From: Flectonema sp. DT1601 | Taxonomy: Eukaryota; Euglenozoa; Diplonemea; Diplonemida; Diplonemidae | Assembly (NCBI GenBank): GCA_964019425.1 | Contig: OZ025796.1 | Coordinates: 1,351,001 to 1,415,000, forward strand | Length of the DNA: 64,000 bases | Direction of reading: 5' to 3' | In this document: positions 55,095-64,000 of the stretch, piece after piece | Layout: the number at the start of each line of letters is the position of its first letter | Numbering within the stretch: position 1 is the stretch's first letter | Position numbers and translations under genes: made by a program | Notes under the pieces: generated by a model | What the model was told of the DNA's origin: nothing | Database searches by the model: none | What the model saw: only the letters and a program-made list of their open reading frames with translations

Positions 55095-57960
55095 TCCCTT
55101 TAACCCAATTAATATGTGCGTATAACAGACGAAAATATTGCAGTACTTATCAACGCAGCCTCCGAAACTAAAAGCGACTATCTCCAATGCGCTGTGCTCA
55201 TACTCTTTGATATTTCGGGGGCTTTCGACAACGTAGACCACAACCTACTTATGGATAGGATAAAACCTTTACTACCGACTCCCTTTGTACGATGGATAGG
55301 CAGCTTCCTTTCAGATCGCACCGCTCACCTTCTTCATGGTAGTACCCGCTCAAAACCTATAGCCTGTACAAAGGGGGTTCCCCAAGGTAGTATTCTTGGC
55401 CCATTACTTTTTCGAATGTACGTTGACTCCTTACCAGAGTCCATTACGGTATCTGACACCTCACTACTATACGCCGATGATCTTGCGGTATATGTAAGTA
55501 GCTCGACAATCGACGATTTGGAAGCGAGAGCCAACAAAGCAATAGGTCAAGTAGAATGCTGGCTGGATAACTCCAGAATGTCATTATCCCATTCAAAAAC
55601 AGAATACATGTCCATAGGCAAACGTTTTACGGAAGACAAACGCATCTGTCGGCGTCCGCGTCTTTATTTCCCCTCGACAGTTGATGATGTCCCAATTCCA
55701 CGTGGGTCTTATCAATTCTTTTATGATCATATAGATGATGGGGCTGCTGCTTTACTTAACTTTGAAAACGGTCCCATCTTTCCCTTAGGTATAAATGGAC
55801 GTAGCGTGAACAATCGATCGCAATTCATAAACACCATTCCGAAGGGTGAATTTTCTTTGACAGCCGCCATCCCACTTCGTCAGGTGAAACAAACTCGGTA
55901 CCTGGGTGTTATAATTGATGATAATCTTACCTTTGAATCACAGAAAACAAAAATTCTGAACACTCTGAAACGTGGGATTGCTCTCCTCTCGATGGTCTCA
56001 TCATATCAGGTAAAGACAGAGGTGATAAGACAAGTAATTTTCGGTCTAATCCTCTCAAGAGCATATTATGGTCTAGCAGCATTTGCTCCCCTCCTCTCCA
56101 AAAAGGCGCAGGAGGAGATTGAGCTGACACAACGTGTTCTCCAACGGAAACTTACCGGCTGCCTTAACTCAACAGCTACACCGGCCCTTTCAGTAGAATC
56201 CGGCATATTACCATTCAAACTACACCTTTCGAAATCTACTGCGTTGATGAATGAACGATTCTTGCGTAATAACAAGAACAGCCCCTCGTGGTCCATCTTA
56301 GACCCTGAGAAAACATCGAGCATCTGGAAAACATTTGCTTCCATCCACTCCAACAGATATCCTACTCCATCGTTGCGCTCACACCACTGCCTTCCGCATC
56401 ACCAAGCACCATGGGAGCCTCCGCCAGATGTAACTTTTAACCCCTGGAGAGAGTTCCGTAAATCCTTGGAACCCGTTCAGAACTTAGAAGCTGCTCTGTC
56501 AACAATGAAGAAACTCCCGCCAGCAATCGCCCGACTATACACTGACGCGTCCTATTTCCAAGACAAAGAACAGAATTATCGATGTGGCAATGCAGCCTGT
56601 CTGATCATAGGAAACAAATGCTTCTCTAAGAGGAAGCGCTATACACCTGCACTGATGATATACAATGCGGAGCAACAAGCTCTCCTATCAGCAGTTGAAC
56701 TGTTGGAAGAACACTCCTCCTGGCTCCCCAGAGGGAGAGTCCATATCATCACCGACAGTCAGTCCTCGGTAAGCAGCCTGGCAAAGGGATATCTCCGCCA
56801 GAGATCCACCACGAACATGGAGATACTAAAACGCATAATGCTGCTCCGCCGCCCGATCACCTTCCAATTTGTGCCCTCCCATTGTGGAATAATTGGTAAC
56901 GAGCTGGCCGATTCGCAAGCAAGTAAAGCAGCGTCTTCTGATACTCTCCAAATTACAGAGGTAGCTTTCGACTACCGAATGGTTCAGTGCTCTATCACGA
57001 ATCAAGTTAACAAGATATGGTTAAGGGAAAGAGACTCTAACCACGTTCACTATTGGTCAACCCTCGGGGGAAGAATTCAACGCTTCCATCCAAACCTGAA
57101 GCGGTCTGATGAAGTACACATTTCACGCCTCCGCACGGGTCACCACCATTTGATCAAGATCCCCTCTCAGGGTCTCATGAATTGCAACTTCTGTAACGAG
57201 CCGTTAACAAGCACGCATCACTTATTATTCAATTGTCTCGCATTACGCCCAATTGTGCAACAATACTTCCCTCCAACAGCAACTCTTGAACAAGGAGAAA
57301 TGGATGTCGGTCAAAACCTCCACAAATTCTTCTCGACAGAACACCAACCAGAGCTTATGAAGTTGATAATGAGATTACATGAACTCCCACTATGGCAGGC
57401 AATACCTCAACAGCACCTTATGGAACATTTGTATAAGTGGACTAGCTTTCCGACCTTCAACACAGCAACACGAAAAACAGTCGTTGCGTACATTAAAGAA
57501 GCCTACACTCTCACCGACATAGAGGAAATACATACCAATCTTGATTGGGTATGGATGTACTGCTATCCTGACTATCTTAACAACGATACAAGCATGAAAA
57601 AGCTCCTCGACAAAATCCAGGACTCCCAATACAGCCGTATCGATGCGGCGTGGTTTAACAGACAAGTCCGATAACTCTCCTTTAGTTATATACAACATTA
57701 TCAAAAAAAATAAAATAAAGAAAAATTCTATCCCTTACAGAATCCAAACGCCCCGCCCCCAGAGTCTTTGTTTTTATATATTTTATTTTATTTTCTTTTT
57801 AATTTTATATATTCATTTATTTGTTTTCTTTTCTCTTTAGTTATCCTCATATCACTTCCTGACAACAATCGGACAAGGTGGAAAGCTGACAATAGGCATA
57901 CTGTGTTCATTATGCCCCGTCAGCCGAAGCTATAATAAAACAATCCTAATAAGATTGGGT
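55095..57960 (+). mobile_element. 5'-truncated LINE (RT plus RNase H clade)
   Basis: The element begins abruptly just before the reverse transcriptase and has no endonuclease part. An A-rich stretch (55010-55075) lies directly before it and may be the tail of earlier sequence or a target site. The 3' side contains an AT-rich tail and, near 57888-57930, a possible hairpin built on GGCAT/ATGCC and CTGAC/GTCAG arms. Its exact right end is uncertain because the Penelope-like element follows almost at once. Confidence 0.85.
55116..57674 (+). CDS. LINE reverse transcriptase/RNase H fragment
   Basis: An open frame of about 852 codons with no internal stop. The reverse transcriptase keeps motif A (FDISGAFDNVDH, D32), the B motif GVPQGSILGPLLF, and the C motif LLYADDLAVY (D121, D122). 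An RNase H domain follows (YTDAS with D477, NAEQQALL, ITDSQSS, GNELADSQA) with all four acidic positions. A Cys/His knuckle CNFCNEPLTSTHHLLFNC closes the conserved part. An RNase H behind the RT places it in the I/Ingi/R1-type LINE groups. The N-terminal ORF1 and apurinic endonuclease are missing, and a stop lies directly upstream in frame. The intact frame suggests a young insertion, but it cannot move by itself. Confidence 0.9.
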   Translation: MRITDENIAVLINAASETKSDYLQCAVLILFDISGAFDNVDHNLLMDRIKPLLPTPFVRWIGSFLSDRTAHLLHGSTRSKPIACTKGVPQGSILGPLLFRMYVDSLPESITVSDTSLLYADDLAVYVSSSTIDDLEARANKAIGQVECWLDNSRMSLSHSKTEYMSIGKRFTEDKRICRRPRLYFPSTVDDVPIPRGSYQFFYDHIDDGAAALLNFENGPIFPLGINGRSVNNRSQFINTIPKGEFSLTAAIPLRQVKQTRYLGVIIDDNLTFESQKTKILNTLKRGIALLSMVSSYQVKTEVIRQVIFGLILSRAYYGLAAFAPLLSKKAQEEIELTQRVLQRKLTGCLNSTATPALSVESGILPFKLHLSKSTALMNERFLRNNKNSPSWSILDPEKTSSIWKTFASIHSNRYPTPSLRSHHCLPHHQAPWEPPPDVTFNPWREFRKSLEPVQNLEAALSTMKKLPPAIARLYTDASYFQDKEQNYRCGNAACLIIGNKCFSKRKRYTPALMIYNAEQQALLSAVELLEEHSSWLPRGRVHIITDSQSSVSSLAKGYLRQRSTTNMEILKRIMLLRRPITFQFVPSHCGIIGNELADSQASKAASSDTLQITEVAFDYRMVQCSITNQVNKIWLRERDSNHVHYWSTLGGRIQRFHPNLKRSDEVHISRLRTGHHHLIKIPSQGLMNCNFCNEPLTSTHHLLFNCLALRPIVQQYFPPTATLEQGEMDVGQNLHKFFSTEHQPELMKLIMRLHELPLWQAIPQQHLMEHLYKWTSFPTFNTATRKTVVAYIKEAYTLTDIEEIHTNLDWVWMYCYPDYLNNDTSMKKLLDKIQDSQYSRIDAAWFNRQVR

Positions 57961-58059
57961 CTAATTACGTTGCTGTTGCCTCGTAGCTCTAGGGAGTTAA
58001 CCCGATGCTCCCTAGTTTGCTGTATCAGCGATGCACAGTACGCAATGTATTGGACTTCC

Positions 58060-58084
58060 TTATCTATCTATCTATCTATCTATA
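58060..58084. repeat. (TATC)n microsatellite
   Basis: About six TATC units in the leader of the Penelope-like element. A shorter run (CTATCTATCTATA) occurs after its right end at about 62074. Confidence 0.9.
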
Positions 58085-58137
58085 ATCAGCGCGCACAACA
58101 GCAAAGTTACAACCAGAACCCATGGAAAAAGAGCCAG

Positions 58138-61100
58138 ATGAAAAAAGTAGATCATCTGTTTGCCAAACCATCACAGCACCGGCACAGAAGAAGTTACGGG
58201 CAACAACGAGGCGGCCGTCTTAGACACTCGCCGCTGTCCAACTTCCACCATCGAAGCGAAAACGTGCAACACCGAAACAAGCGAAACTTCGATGGTATTG
58301 ACTGGAAGTTATATGAGAAGAGCTGCAATAGGCAAAGGATGTCTTTCGTAAGAAGAAACCTCTCTCATCGTAAAATCCGCGGAAAACAACCAGGACTTCG
58401 AACTTGCGGTGTAATCTATGCACTGTTTAGACGCTCCGACGGCAAAGTAATATACGTCGGCCAGACAGCTAACTCAGCACTGGAGCGAGCGCAGTCCCAC
58501 TGGTACCAAGCAAAGAAGTGGTCACGTGACAGAAGGCAGAACGAAAATCGTCTGATGCAATACCTGTCACAGGAAAGGCTACCTCCACTAACAATCCCAC
58601 TCGAGAAAATCCCAAGCAATCATTACCACAATGCTTCGGACTTCTACAGAGCTGCTGCCCCTCGAGAGCAGCATTATATTAATAGTTTTGGAAAACTTCT
58701 AAATGTGAGAGGTTATTACTCACCAAAGCTAAGCTCTCAACGATCGAGAAAACACCAAAACCGCCCGCCACGCCCTGTTCGCCAACAACAGATGCCATCT
58801 TTCAAGTCACAGAATGTATACGAGCAGAACAGGTTTTATTTCAGTGAAGTTAACGATGATGGCGAGGACTTTGAATTATTCCAACAATCAAAACCAACCG
58901 CAACAATTACATTAGAAAATGGTGTGTCATTTGAAGTTGAGACTTCCTACAAATGGTTGCCATCGAAGCTCAACTTTTTATTTGCTATGCCTGAAGACGA
59001 ATTTTCGAACTACGACTTTACTCGTTGGCAAACAAATACAACTACAAAGGTACTTCAATTCCTTCGTTCTAATTTCCACCAAGAACGTTACACAGCCCGT
59101 GTAAAGTACCTCGAGAGCTGCTTTATGGAAAGATTGAATCCAGCAACACTACGCCGTCTCAAAAACAAAAAGGAAGCAAACAGCTACTGGCTTAAACTGA
59201 ACGTCAGCCACAAGGCCTTAGATAGATTGAATCTAGGAGCAATTCTACACAGTGACGAAGTTAAGGCAGTCTGTCCAAATTTAAAAACCTTAAGCAGAAC
59301 TAGAATCTGTCACAAACTGGGTACAACTGTAGGAGATATTGTATTAAACGCCACTTCTGTTGGGAATGGATGCGATGAACCCCTCTGTTCACCATGTCCC
59401 TGTTGTACTCTCGTTCCAGGAAGTATTAAATTCGATGGCCACGCCTGCGGTCTAGCAGTAAATCTTCCCGTATCTGCCGAATTACGAGATTTCTTTGCAC
59501 GAGGACAGAAATTCAGAGTTCCAAAGCACCCCGCTGCAGCAATGGACTCGCTCGAAAGCGACATAGCAGTTTACGTAGATAAAGCTTACAGAAACACCAC
59601 TGACGATATTAAACTTCGCTTCAAAAACGTAATTCTTAAGCATCTCCACACCAAACTGAGCCGAGACCTTTCATTCCTTGACTCCCCGCTGTCAAGCAAA
59701 GCTCTCAAAGAACTTTCTTCACTACAAAATTCGATGGTTCTCTTAAAAGTAGACAAAGGACAACATGATATTGGTTTCATCTGTAAATCCTTCTACCTGA
59801 GTCTCCTCAGCAAACAATTAGGAGGTCCAGCCTATCAACAATTGAAAGCAACAGAGGAAATCACTCTAGCCTTCTTAGCTGAGAATAATAAAATCTTAGG
59901 AAACAAGCATGCAGATAGACTACCACATCTCTACGGCATGATTAAATTGCACAAGTCAGCTATTGGGATGAGATGGATTTCGGGAGCCTCTTCACTCACA
60001 GGAACGGAGAAGCAGCGTCAATTAGACAAGGAGCACAAAACGGCACCCGCAACAGCCACAACACACGCCCATCTGCATCTATCAAGTATTCTTAAAAATG
60101 TGATGGCTCTACTAAAAGAAAAAGATATGAATTCAAAATACAAACGTTATTGGATAGTCGAATCTGATAAAGACATAGCTGCTGATATTAAATTAAACAC
60201 AACTCGACTAAAAGGCCTATCTCCCAAGACGCACGACTTCACTACGATGTATACACGACTACCCCACCAGGAGATCAAAGATAAAGTGAATGAAGCAATT
60301 AAAGAAGCATTCGAATTCAAGAATATTATGCGACTCGAATCTAATGACCCTGCGACCTACCGTGCTTTATCACAGTTAGAATGTAGAGCGCTTCTAAGCT
60401 TTTGTGTGGATAATTCTCTAATTTCAATGAGAGGAAAACTATGGAGACAAGTAGTTGGCATTCCCATGGGCGGCAACGCAAGTAGCGATATAGCTAATCT
60501 CTACTGTTACAGAATCGAATCTAAATTTATGGATGACCTTGTAGCAAAAGGAGAGTTAGATTTAGCACGCAAACACGACTACTCTTGCCGGTACATAGAC
60601 GATTTCCTTACATGGAACTGCAACCCACCACCAGCAGAATTATACTCCATGAACTACACCGAGACCTCTAATGGTATTGATGATGTTTCATACATTGGAA
60701 TTAGAATCCGAATCGAAACCACCAGATCAAACAACAGGTGGATACGTCTAAGCGTTAACGACAAAGCGCGTGGTTGGCATATCATACCAACAAGATTCAC
60801 CCACCAGCACTCAGCTGCTCAAGAATCGATGGGTACTGGTATCTTCACCACCATGCTCCTACGAGCACTCAGAATCTGTAATAATCAGGCAGATCTTCTA
60901 CAAGAGCTCGAGTTCGTAACATACAGACTACTCAACCGAGGATACAAGTTTAAGAACCTCGCAGTAGCTTGTCACAGCTTTATCAACTTATATATTGACG
61001 ATGGCAATGTTGCAGCTGCAATTCGAAGACGACTAAATATTACTTCCGAAAAGTTTAATCATGGTATCCCTGTAAGCGACGAAAAAGACACCATTAATCA

Positions 61101-61791
61101 TAAAAGTTCCACACTTCACACCTTAGACAAACGATTCCCAATACAATCACATCAATCTTCAGGGGAAGGTCTAATCGGAGGTGAGTGTGGATGGGCATCG
61201 CTGAATTTTGTTGCAGACCATCTTTATCTTGACCGAATTAATTTCAGCTATTTGCAAGAACTACAACAAACATTCTACGAAGAACATCAAAAAGTAGAAC
61301 CTGGCAGCAACGAGCAAAAACCATCCCCGGATGGTTGGTTCTCTTTAACCGTTCTGGGGGTAGCAAGTAAACATAAACTCAACAGGGAAATCCACCAATA
61401 TGTAGATCCCAGTTCTATGGACTACCCAACAATAGCCGCCGCATTCATTTTAAACAAAGCTGGTGCTAGAATGTCACACTACATGGTGGCCCTTGTCTCC
61501 TTTGATTCCATTATTGTTAGAGACATTCTCAAAGGAGCGACAGACCGACGATTATCATTCGACCATTTTGACAGACATTTTAAACGCCCAGAATATTGTT
61601 TTCACATGATTTTAAGAAAAACTCTGCAGGATAATAATAATGATAACGACTGTACCATGGCACCCTCGAATGAAGGAATTCTACTCCTCACCAACACTAA
61701 GGAAAAGCGCAAGAAAGACGACTACAGCTCCGATGAAGGAGAACTCGCACTCGTAATAAAACGAACAGATGTAGAAGAGATAGAACGCTGA
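58138..61791 (+). CDS. Penelope-like polyprotein: GIY-YIG nuclease, reverse transcriptase, Josephin-like protease
   Basis: 1217 residues from the ATG at 58138. The frame is open further left but that part reads through a microsatellite. After a basic head, a GIY-YIG nuclease spans about residues 88-195 (GVIYAL at 91, VIYVGQT, the Arg in LERAQSHW, and E177 in REQHYINSFG). The reverse transcriptase spans about 440-900: motif A DFTTMYTRLPH (D700), motif B GIPMGGNASSDIANLY, motif C YIDD (819-822). A C-terminal domain (about 1005-1160) follows the Josephin pattern: GGECGWASLN (Cys1017), DGWFSLTVLGVASK, AAFILNKAG, SHYMVAL (His1114) and VRDIL (D1129), ending YCFHMIL. The spacing of the catalytic residues is close to that in ataxin-3 (about 97 and 15 residues against 105 and 15). 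A short acidic/basic tail closes the protein. All catalytic residues are present. Confidence 0.9.
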   Translation: MKKVDHLFAKPSQHRHRRSYGQQRGGRLRHSPLSNFHHRSENVQHRNKRNFDGIDWKLYEKSCNRQRMSFVRRNLSHRKIRGKQPGLRTCGVIYALFRRSDGKVIYVGQTANSALERAQSHWYQAKKWSRDRRQNENRLMQYLSQERLPPLTIPLEKIPSNHYHNASDFYRAAAPREQHYINSFGKLLNVRGYYSPKLSSQRSRKHQNRPPRPVRQQQMPSFKSQNVYEQNRFYFSEVNDDGEDFELFQQSKPTATITLENGVSFEVETSYKWLPSKLNFLFAMPEDEFSNYDFTRWQTNTTTKVLQFLRSNFHQERYTARVKYLESCFMERLNPATLRRLKNKKEANSYWLKLNVSHKALDRLNLGAILHSDEVKAVCPNLKTLSRTRICHKLGTTVGDIVLNATSVGNGCDEPLCSPCPCCTLVPGSIKFDGHACGLAVNLPVSAELRDFFARGQKFRVPKHPAAAMDSLESDIAVYVDKAYRNTTDDIKLRFKNVILKHLHTKLSRDLSFLDSPLSSKALKELSSLQNSMVLLKVDKGQHDIGFICKSFYLSLLSKQLGGPAYQQLKATEEITLAFLAENNKILGNKHADRLPHLYGMIKLHKSAIGMRWISGASSLTGTEKQRQLDKEHKTAPATATTHAHLHLSSILKNVMALLKEKDMNSKYKRYWIVESDKDIAADIKLNTTRLKGLSPKTHDFTTMYTRLPHQEIKDKVNEAIKEAFEFKNIMRLESNDPATYRALSQLECRALLSFCVDNSLISMRGKLWRQVVGIPMGGNASSDIANLYCYRIESKFMDDLVAKGELDLARKHDYSCRYIDDFLTWNCNPPPAELYSMNYTETSNGIDDVSYIGIRIRIETTRSNNRWIRLSVNDKARGWHIIPTRFTHQHSAAQESMGTGIFTTMLLRALRICNNQADLLQELEFVTYRLLNRGYKFKNLAVACHSFINLYIDDGNVAAAIRRRLNITSEKFNHGIPVSDEKDTINHKSSTLHTLDKRFPIQSHQSSGEGLIGGECGWASLNFVADHLYLDRINFSYLQELQQTFYEEHQKVEPGSNEQKPSPDGWFSLTVLGVASKHKLNREIHQYVDPSSMDYPTIAAAFILNKAGARMSHYMVALVSFDSIIVRDILKGATDRRLSFDHFDRHFKRPEYCFHMILRKTLQDNNNDNDCTMAPSNEGILLLTNTKEKRKKDDYSSDEGELALVIKRTDVEEIER

Positions 61792-61896
61792 TCAAAAGCA
61801 AATATATGCTAGCCCGTCCTGGCGAGCTCCGATGGACATTAAGAAATCAGTTCTTTTGAAATAGACCAATTGATGGATCCGATTTATTATTTAACT

Positions 61897-61978
61897 GGAA
61901 TGAAGTCCCTCAGAACTTACTGATGAAGGCCTAAGAGGGACAAGTAGTATAAGATTAAGGCCTGAAACTACGTATTCC
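61897..61978 (+). ncRNA. Hammerhead-ribozyme-like motif at the element's 3' end
   Basis: The order GTC (61905-61907), CTGATGA (61920-61926), stem II AGGCC/GGCCT (61927-61931 and 61959-61963) and GAAA (61964-61967) is that of a hammerhead core. GGAAT (61897-61901) can pair with ATTCC (61974-61978) to close stem III, and GTC can mark the cleavage site. The 12-nt segment between GTC and the core does not form a convincing stem I, and stem II has a long loop, so activity is uncertain. Penelope-like elements are known to carry hammerheads. Confidence 0.5.
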
Positions 61979-63134
61979 ACAGTGTATTATGGAACAGCAG
62001 AACAATGTGTTTTTATAACTTTTCTTTTTTATATTTTATTTTAGTGCACTTTTTTATAACAAACTCATATTCTATCTATCTATAATTATTCAAAAAAAAA
62101 AAAAGAAACAAAAACGATCGACTCCAACAAAAAAAAAAAAAAAAAAATTCAAAACAAAAATAATTTACCGCACACTTTTCTTTTTTTTTTTTTTTTTTTT
62201 TTCCTTCTTTCATTTTTTTCATCCATCCTCCTCCTTGTTTTCCTTCCTGTTATGAAGAAAAATACCGTATTAAACTTTGAAGAAAATTAACTAACTCTGC
62301 CATGAGTGGAGAGAGAGAGAGAGAGAGAGACAGCCATGTTTTTTTTTCGTTTGAAGTTCAAAGAAAAATGGTTCTGTCTTTTCTTTTTTTAGTTGTTTTC
62401 TAGTTTTTAGATGCCGCTTCTTCATTTCTGACAGCTGCAATTGCATTGCTGCTTTTGTGAATTAAGGTAGGTGAGATGGATTTCCTTTACACGAACTTCT
62501 CTTTTCTTTTTTTTTTTCCCCCGACAAGTAGTAGTAGAAAGTACGGGCCATTCACATCTGGGTTAGTAAGTTGTTGTCGTTGTCGTTGTCGTTGTTGTTG
62601 TCTTGTCGTCGAGCGAGAGAGTACAACTACTCTCTCGGCCGATAGACATTTTCATTTTCATTTTCATTTTTCTCATAACCAACAACAAGAAATTTTCTTT
62701 AACAACACGGGACGAGATGTGAATGGTCTTTTGGAGAATTGTGTCGGATTTTATTTTATTTTATTTTTTTTTTTTTTGCTGGCACACGAAAACTAATAAA
62801 CGCACTGAAAGAAGGAAAACCGGAACCCGGAAGTTGCAACTCCGATGCTCTGGCTCTTCACTTCGACGAACAACAAAAGGCTGAAAAGAGAGAATATTAT
62901 TATTTTCTTGATTTGCTTTGAGATTGTGGAGTTTTTGTGTCCAATTTTTCATTTCTTCTTTTCAATTTAACAAAAAATAAAAATAAAAAAACCTTAAAAA
63001 ATTTAAAAAAACAAAAAAGATCCCATCCCTCGGTACCAGTCGCGGAAAAAACGTTTATTTTCTCTTGGCAGTGCAAGTCTGGAGAGACGACCTGCAAAGG
63101 CTCTCTCTCTCTGGCATTCACCCATGAGGAGATT

Positions 63135-63417
63135 GTATACCTTTCTTTACTTTGTTTTGTATACCTTTCTTTATTTGTTTTGTATACCTTTCTTAACTTT
63201 GTTTTGTATACCTTTCTTTATTTGTTTTGTATACCATTCTTTACTTTGTTTTGTATACCTTTCTTAACTTTGTTTTATATACCTTTCTTTATTTGTTTTG
63301 TGTACCTTTCTTAACTTTGTTTTATATACCTTTCTTTATTTGTTTTGTGTACCATTCTTTACTTTGTTTTGTATACCTTTCTTTACTTTTTTTTGGATAC
63401 CTTTCTTTATTTGTTTC
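63135..63417 (+). repeat. Minisatellite, 23/24-bp units
   Basis: Units GTATACCTTTCTTTACTTTG plus TTTT alternate with a one-base-shorter form (TTTATTTG) and a TTAAC variant, for about twelve copies. It follows a (CT)n stretch. All frames read as Phe/Leu/Tyr runs and are not coding. Confidence 0.92.
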
Positions 63418-63746
63418 CGCGGGAGGGAAGGCACACGCTGCCGATCCCCCCGCTCCAATGTTGTTCTCGTTGATGTTGTGGATGTGATGGTCCAGTCTGC
63501 TGTCTTCCTTTTTTTTTTTCCCCTTCTCTTTTCTCTCACTCTCTCGCGGTGGCAAGTGCTCTGGTCTTTTGAGAGGCTGGGAAAAAGGAAAACCAGTTTT
63601 GCTGATTTTCAACCTTTTTTTTGTTTTTACTGCGAGAGAGACTGAACGAGAGATACAGAGAGAGAGAGAGAGAGACAATGCAAAGAAAACAAAACTGACC
63701 TTTTACGTATTGAGAGAGAGAGAGGAAAAAAAGAAAAACAATTTCA

Positions 63747-63820
63747 CCCTGGTTTTGTTTGTGCTGCTCCTCGATCATAGGGATACTCTTGCGGCAGTTG
63801 CCGAGTATCCCGTAAAAACT
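63747..63820 (+). repeat. Repeat C, copy 2 (hairpin-containing)
   Basis: Near-identical to 52426-52499. Here the stem is perfect over nine pairs (GGGATACTC at 63780-63788 with GAGTATCCC at 63803-63811) and the inner stem is GGCA/TGCC. The 11 kb between the two copies contains the orphan gene and both retroelements. Confidence 0.85.
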
Positions 63821-64000
63821 ACCACAACAAAAACAACAAAAACATTTACCAACTCGATTCTCACTTCCTGTTCCTTGGTGAGTTTTAGCAAAAGCTGACC
63901 AACTCGACTCACGCAGCAGCTGCAGTTCCTCGCCGAGACGGAACCAGCCTCAATGATCCGAGTTGAGCGCCCACTCAGTTGGTCATCGGTGTGTAGTTAT

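Larger units (their letters stand above)
57989..62010 (+). mobile_element. Penelope-like element with N-terminal GIY-YIG and Josephin-like tail
   Basis: The left end carries a perfect 8-bp hairpin (CTAGGGAG/CTCCCTAG, 57989-58015) and a 60-bp stretch shared with a fragment at 26529. The right end carries a hammerhead-like motif (61897-61978) shared with 30252, and the shared sequence stops at AGAACAAT (62009). One long frame lies between. The element looks whole. The (TATC)n tract at 58060-58084 and a shorter one at 62074-62087 lie near its two ends. The N-terminal placement of the nuclease matches the permuted Naiad/Chlamys type of Penelope-like elements. Confidence 0.82.
61792..64000. other. 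Right-hand accessory region, no gene seen
   Basis: It holds the 3' end of the Penelope-like element, (GA)n tracts (about 62311-62331, 63655-63676, 63711-63724), a 23/24-bp minisatellite (63135-63417) and repeat C copy 2 (63747-63820). The open frames here consist of Phe, Ser or Lys runs from repeats. I see no gene up to the window edge. Confidence 0.6.

Noticed and set aside
63135-63417. Coding Phe/Leu/Tyr repeat protein
   Set aside because: All three frames are open only because the minisatellite unit lacks stops, and there is no flanking coding sequence.

Overview
This is a 64 kb stretch of an AT-rich protist nuclear genome, most likely a euglenozoan (kinetoplastid or diplonemid side). The best evidence is the mitochondrial ATP synthase beta core, whose wording (for example [10 protein letters not shown] and [13 protein letters not shown]) matches the trypanosome protein rather than the usual eukaryotic one. 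A short 18S rRNA 3'-end fragment on the minus strand also ends in the CTGCAGC-GGATCATT form that I recall from kinetoplastids. All host genes I can support, and both retroelements, lie on the + strand. Most start codons sit 10-60 nt after a pyrimidine-rich tract ending in AG, which fits polycistronic transcription with spliced-leader trans-splicing. Unlike trypanosomatids, several genes have short GT-AG cis-introns of about 64-89 nt. Genus and species cannot be told from the sequence.

Layout: 1-3441, a membrane/PDZ/triple-repeat/sulfotransferase-like gene with seven visible exons, entering from the left. 4384-5905, a PH-domain AGC kinase. 8661-11020, a coiled-coil protein. 14190-14715, a decayed leucine-rich-repeat pseudogene. 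14812-24328, a denser block: ATP-grasp membrane protein, EF-hand-like protein, ubiquitin protease, N-terminal methyltransferase, nucleoside hydrolase, and a five-exon unknown whose stop codon is the first base triplet of a 1.7 kb, 19-bp minisatellite. 26981-36220: ALG12 mannosyltransferase, FIBP-like protein, tail-anchored propeller-like protein, small zinc-finger protein with a broken partial duplicate behind it, and a kinase with a Cys/His-repeat head. 39385-41400, an inositol-polyphosphate-kinase-like/C2 fusion with an acylation signal. 43934-47394, ATP synthase beta with about 590 residues of Ala/Glu/Lys repeat between targeting peptide and enzyme. 47854-51432, a secreted protein with 16 nearly identical 55-residue Cys repeats.

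From about 51.4 kb the window becomes accessory: tandem and dispersed repeats, an orphan membrane-protein gene of different base composition, a 5'-truncated LINE (RT plus RNase H), and an apparently whole Penelope-like element. The latter has an N-terminal GIY-YIG nuclease, a reverse transcriptase, and a C-terminal domain that reads as a Josephin-type cysteine protease. Its 3' end carries a hammerhead-like motif, with a second copy near 30.3 kb. Long A/T homopolymers fill most intergenic space.

The genes do not form an obvious pathway. Several serve membrane and secretory functions (ALG12, sulfotransferase-like, ATP-grasp, SEC12-like, secreted repeats) and several serve signalling (three kinase-type proteins, a C2 domain, EF-hand). 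The shared strand suggests one transcription unit rather than a functional operon. The two most interesting observations are the ATP synthase beta insert and the Penelope-like element with a deubiquitinase-like tail.
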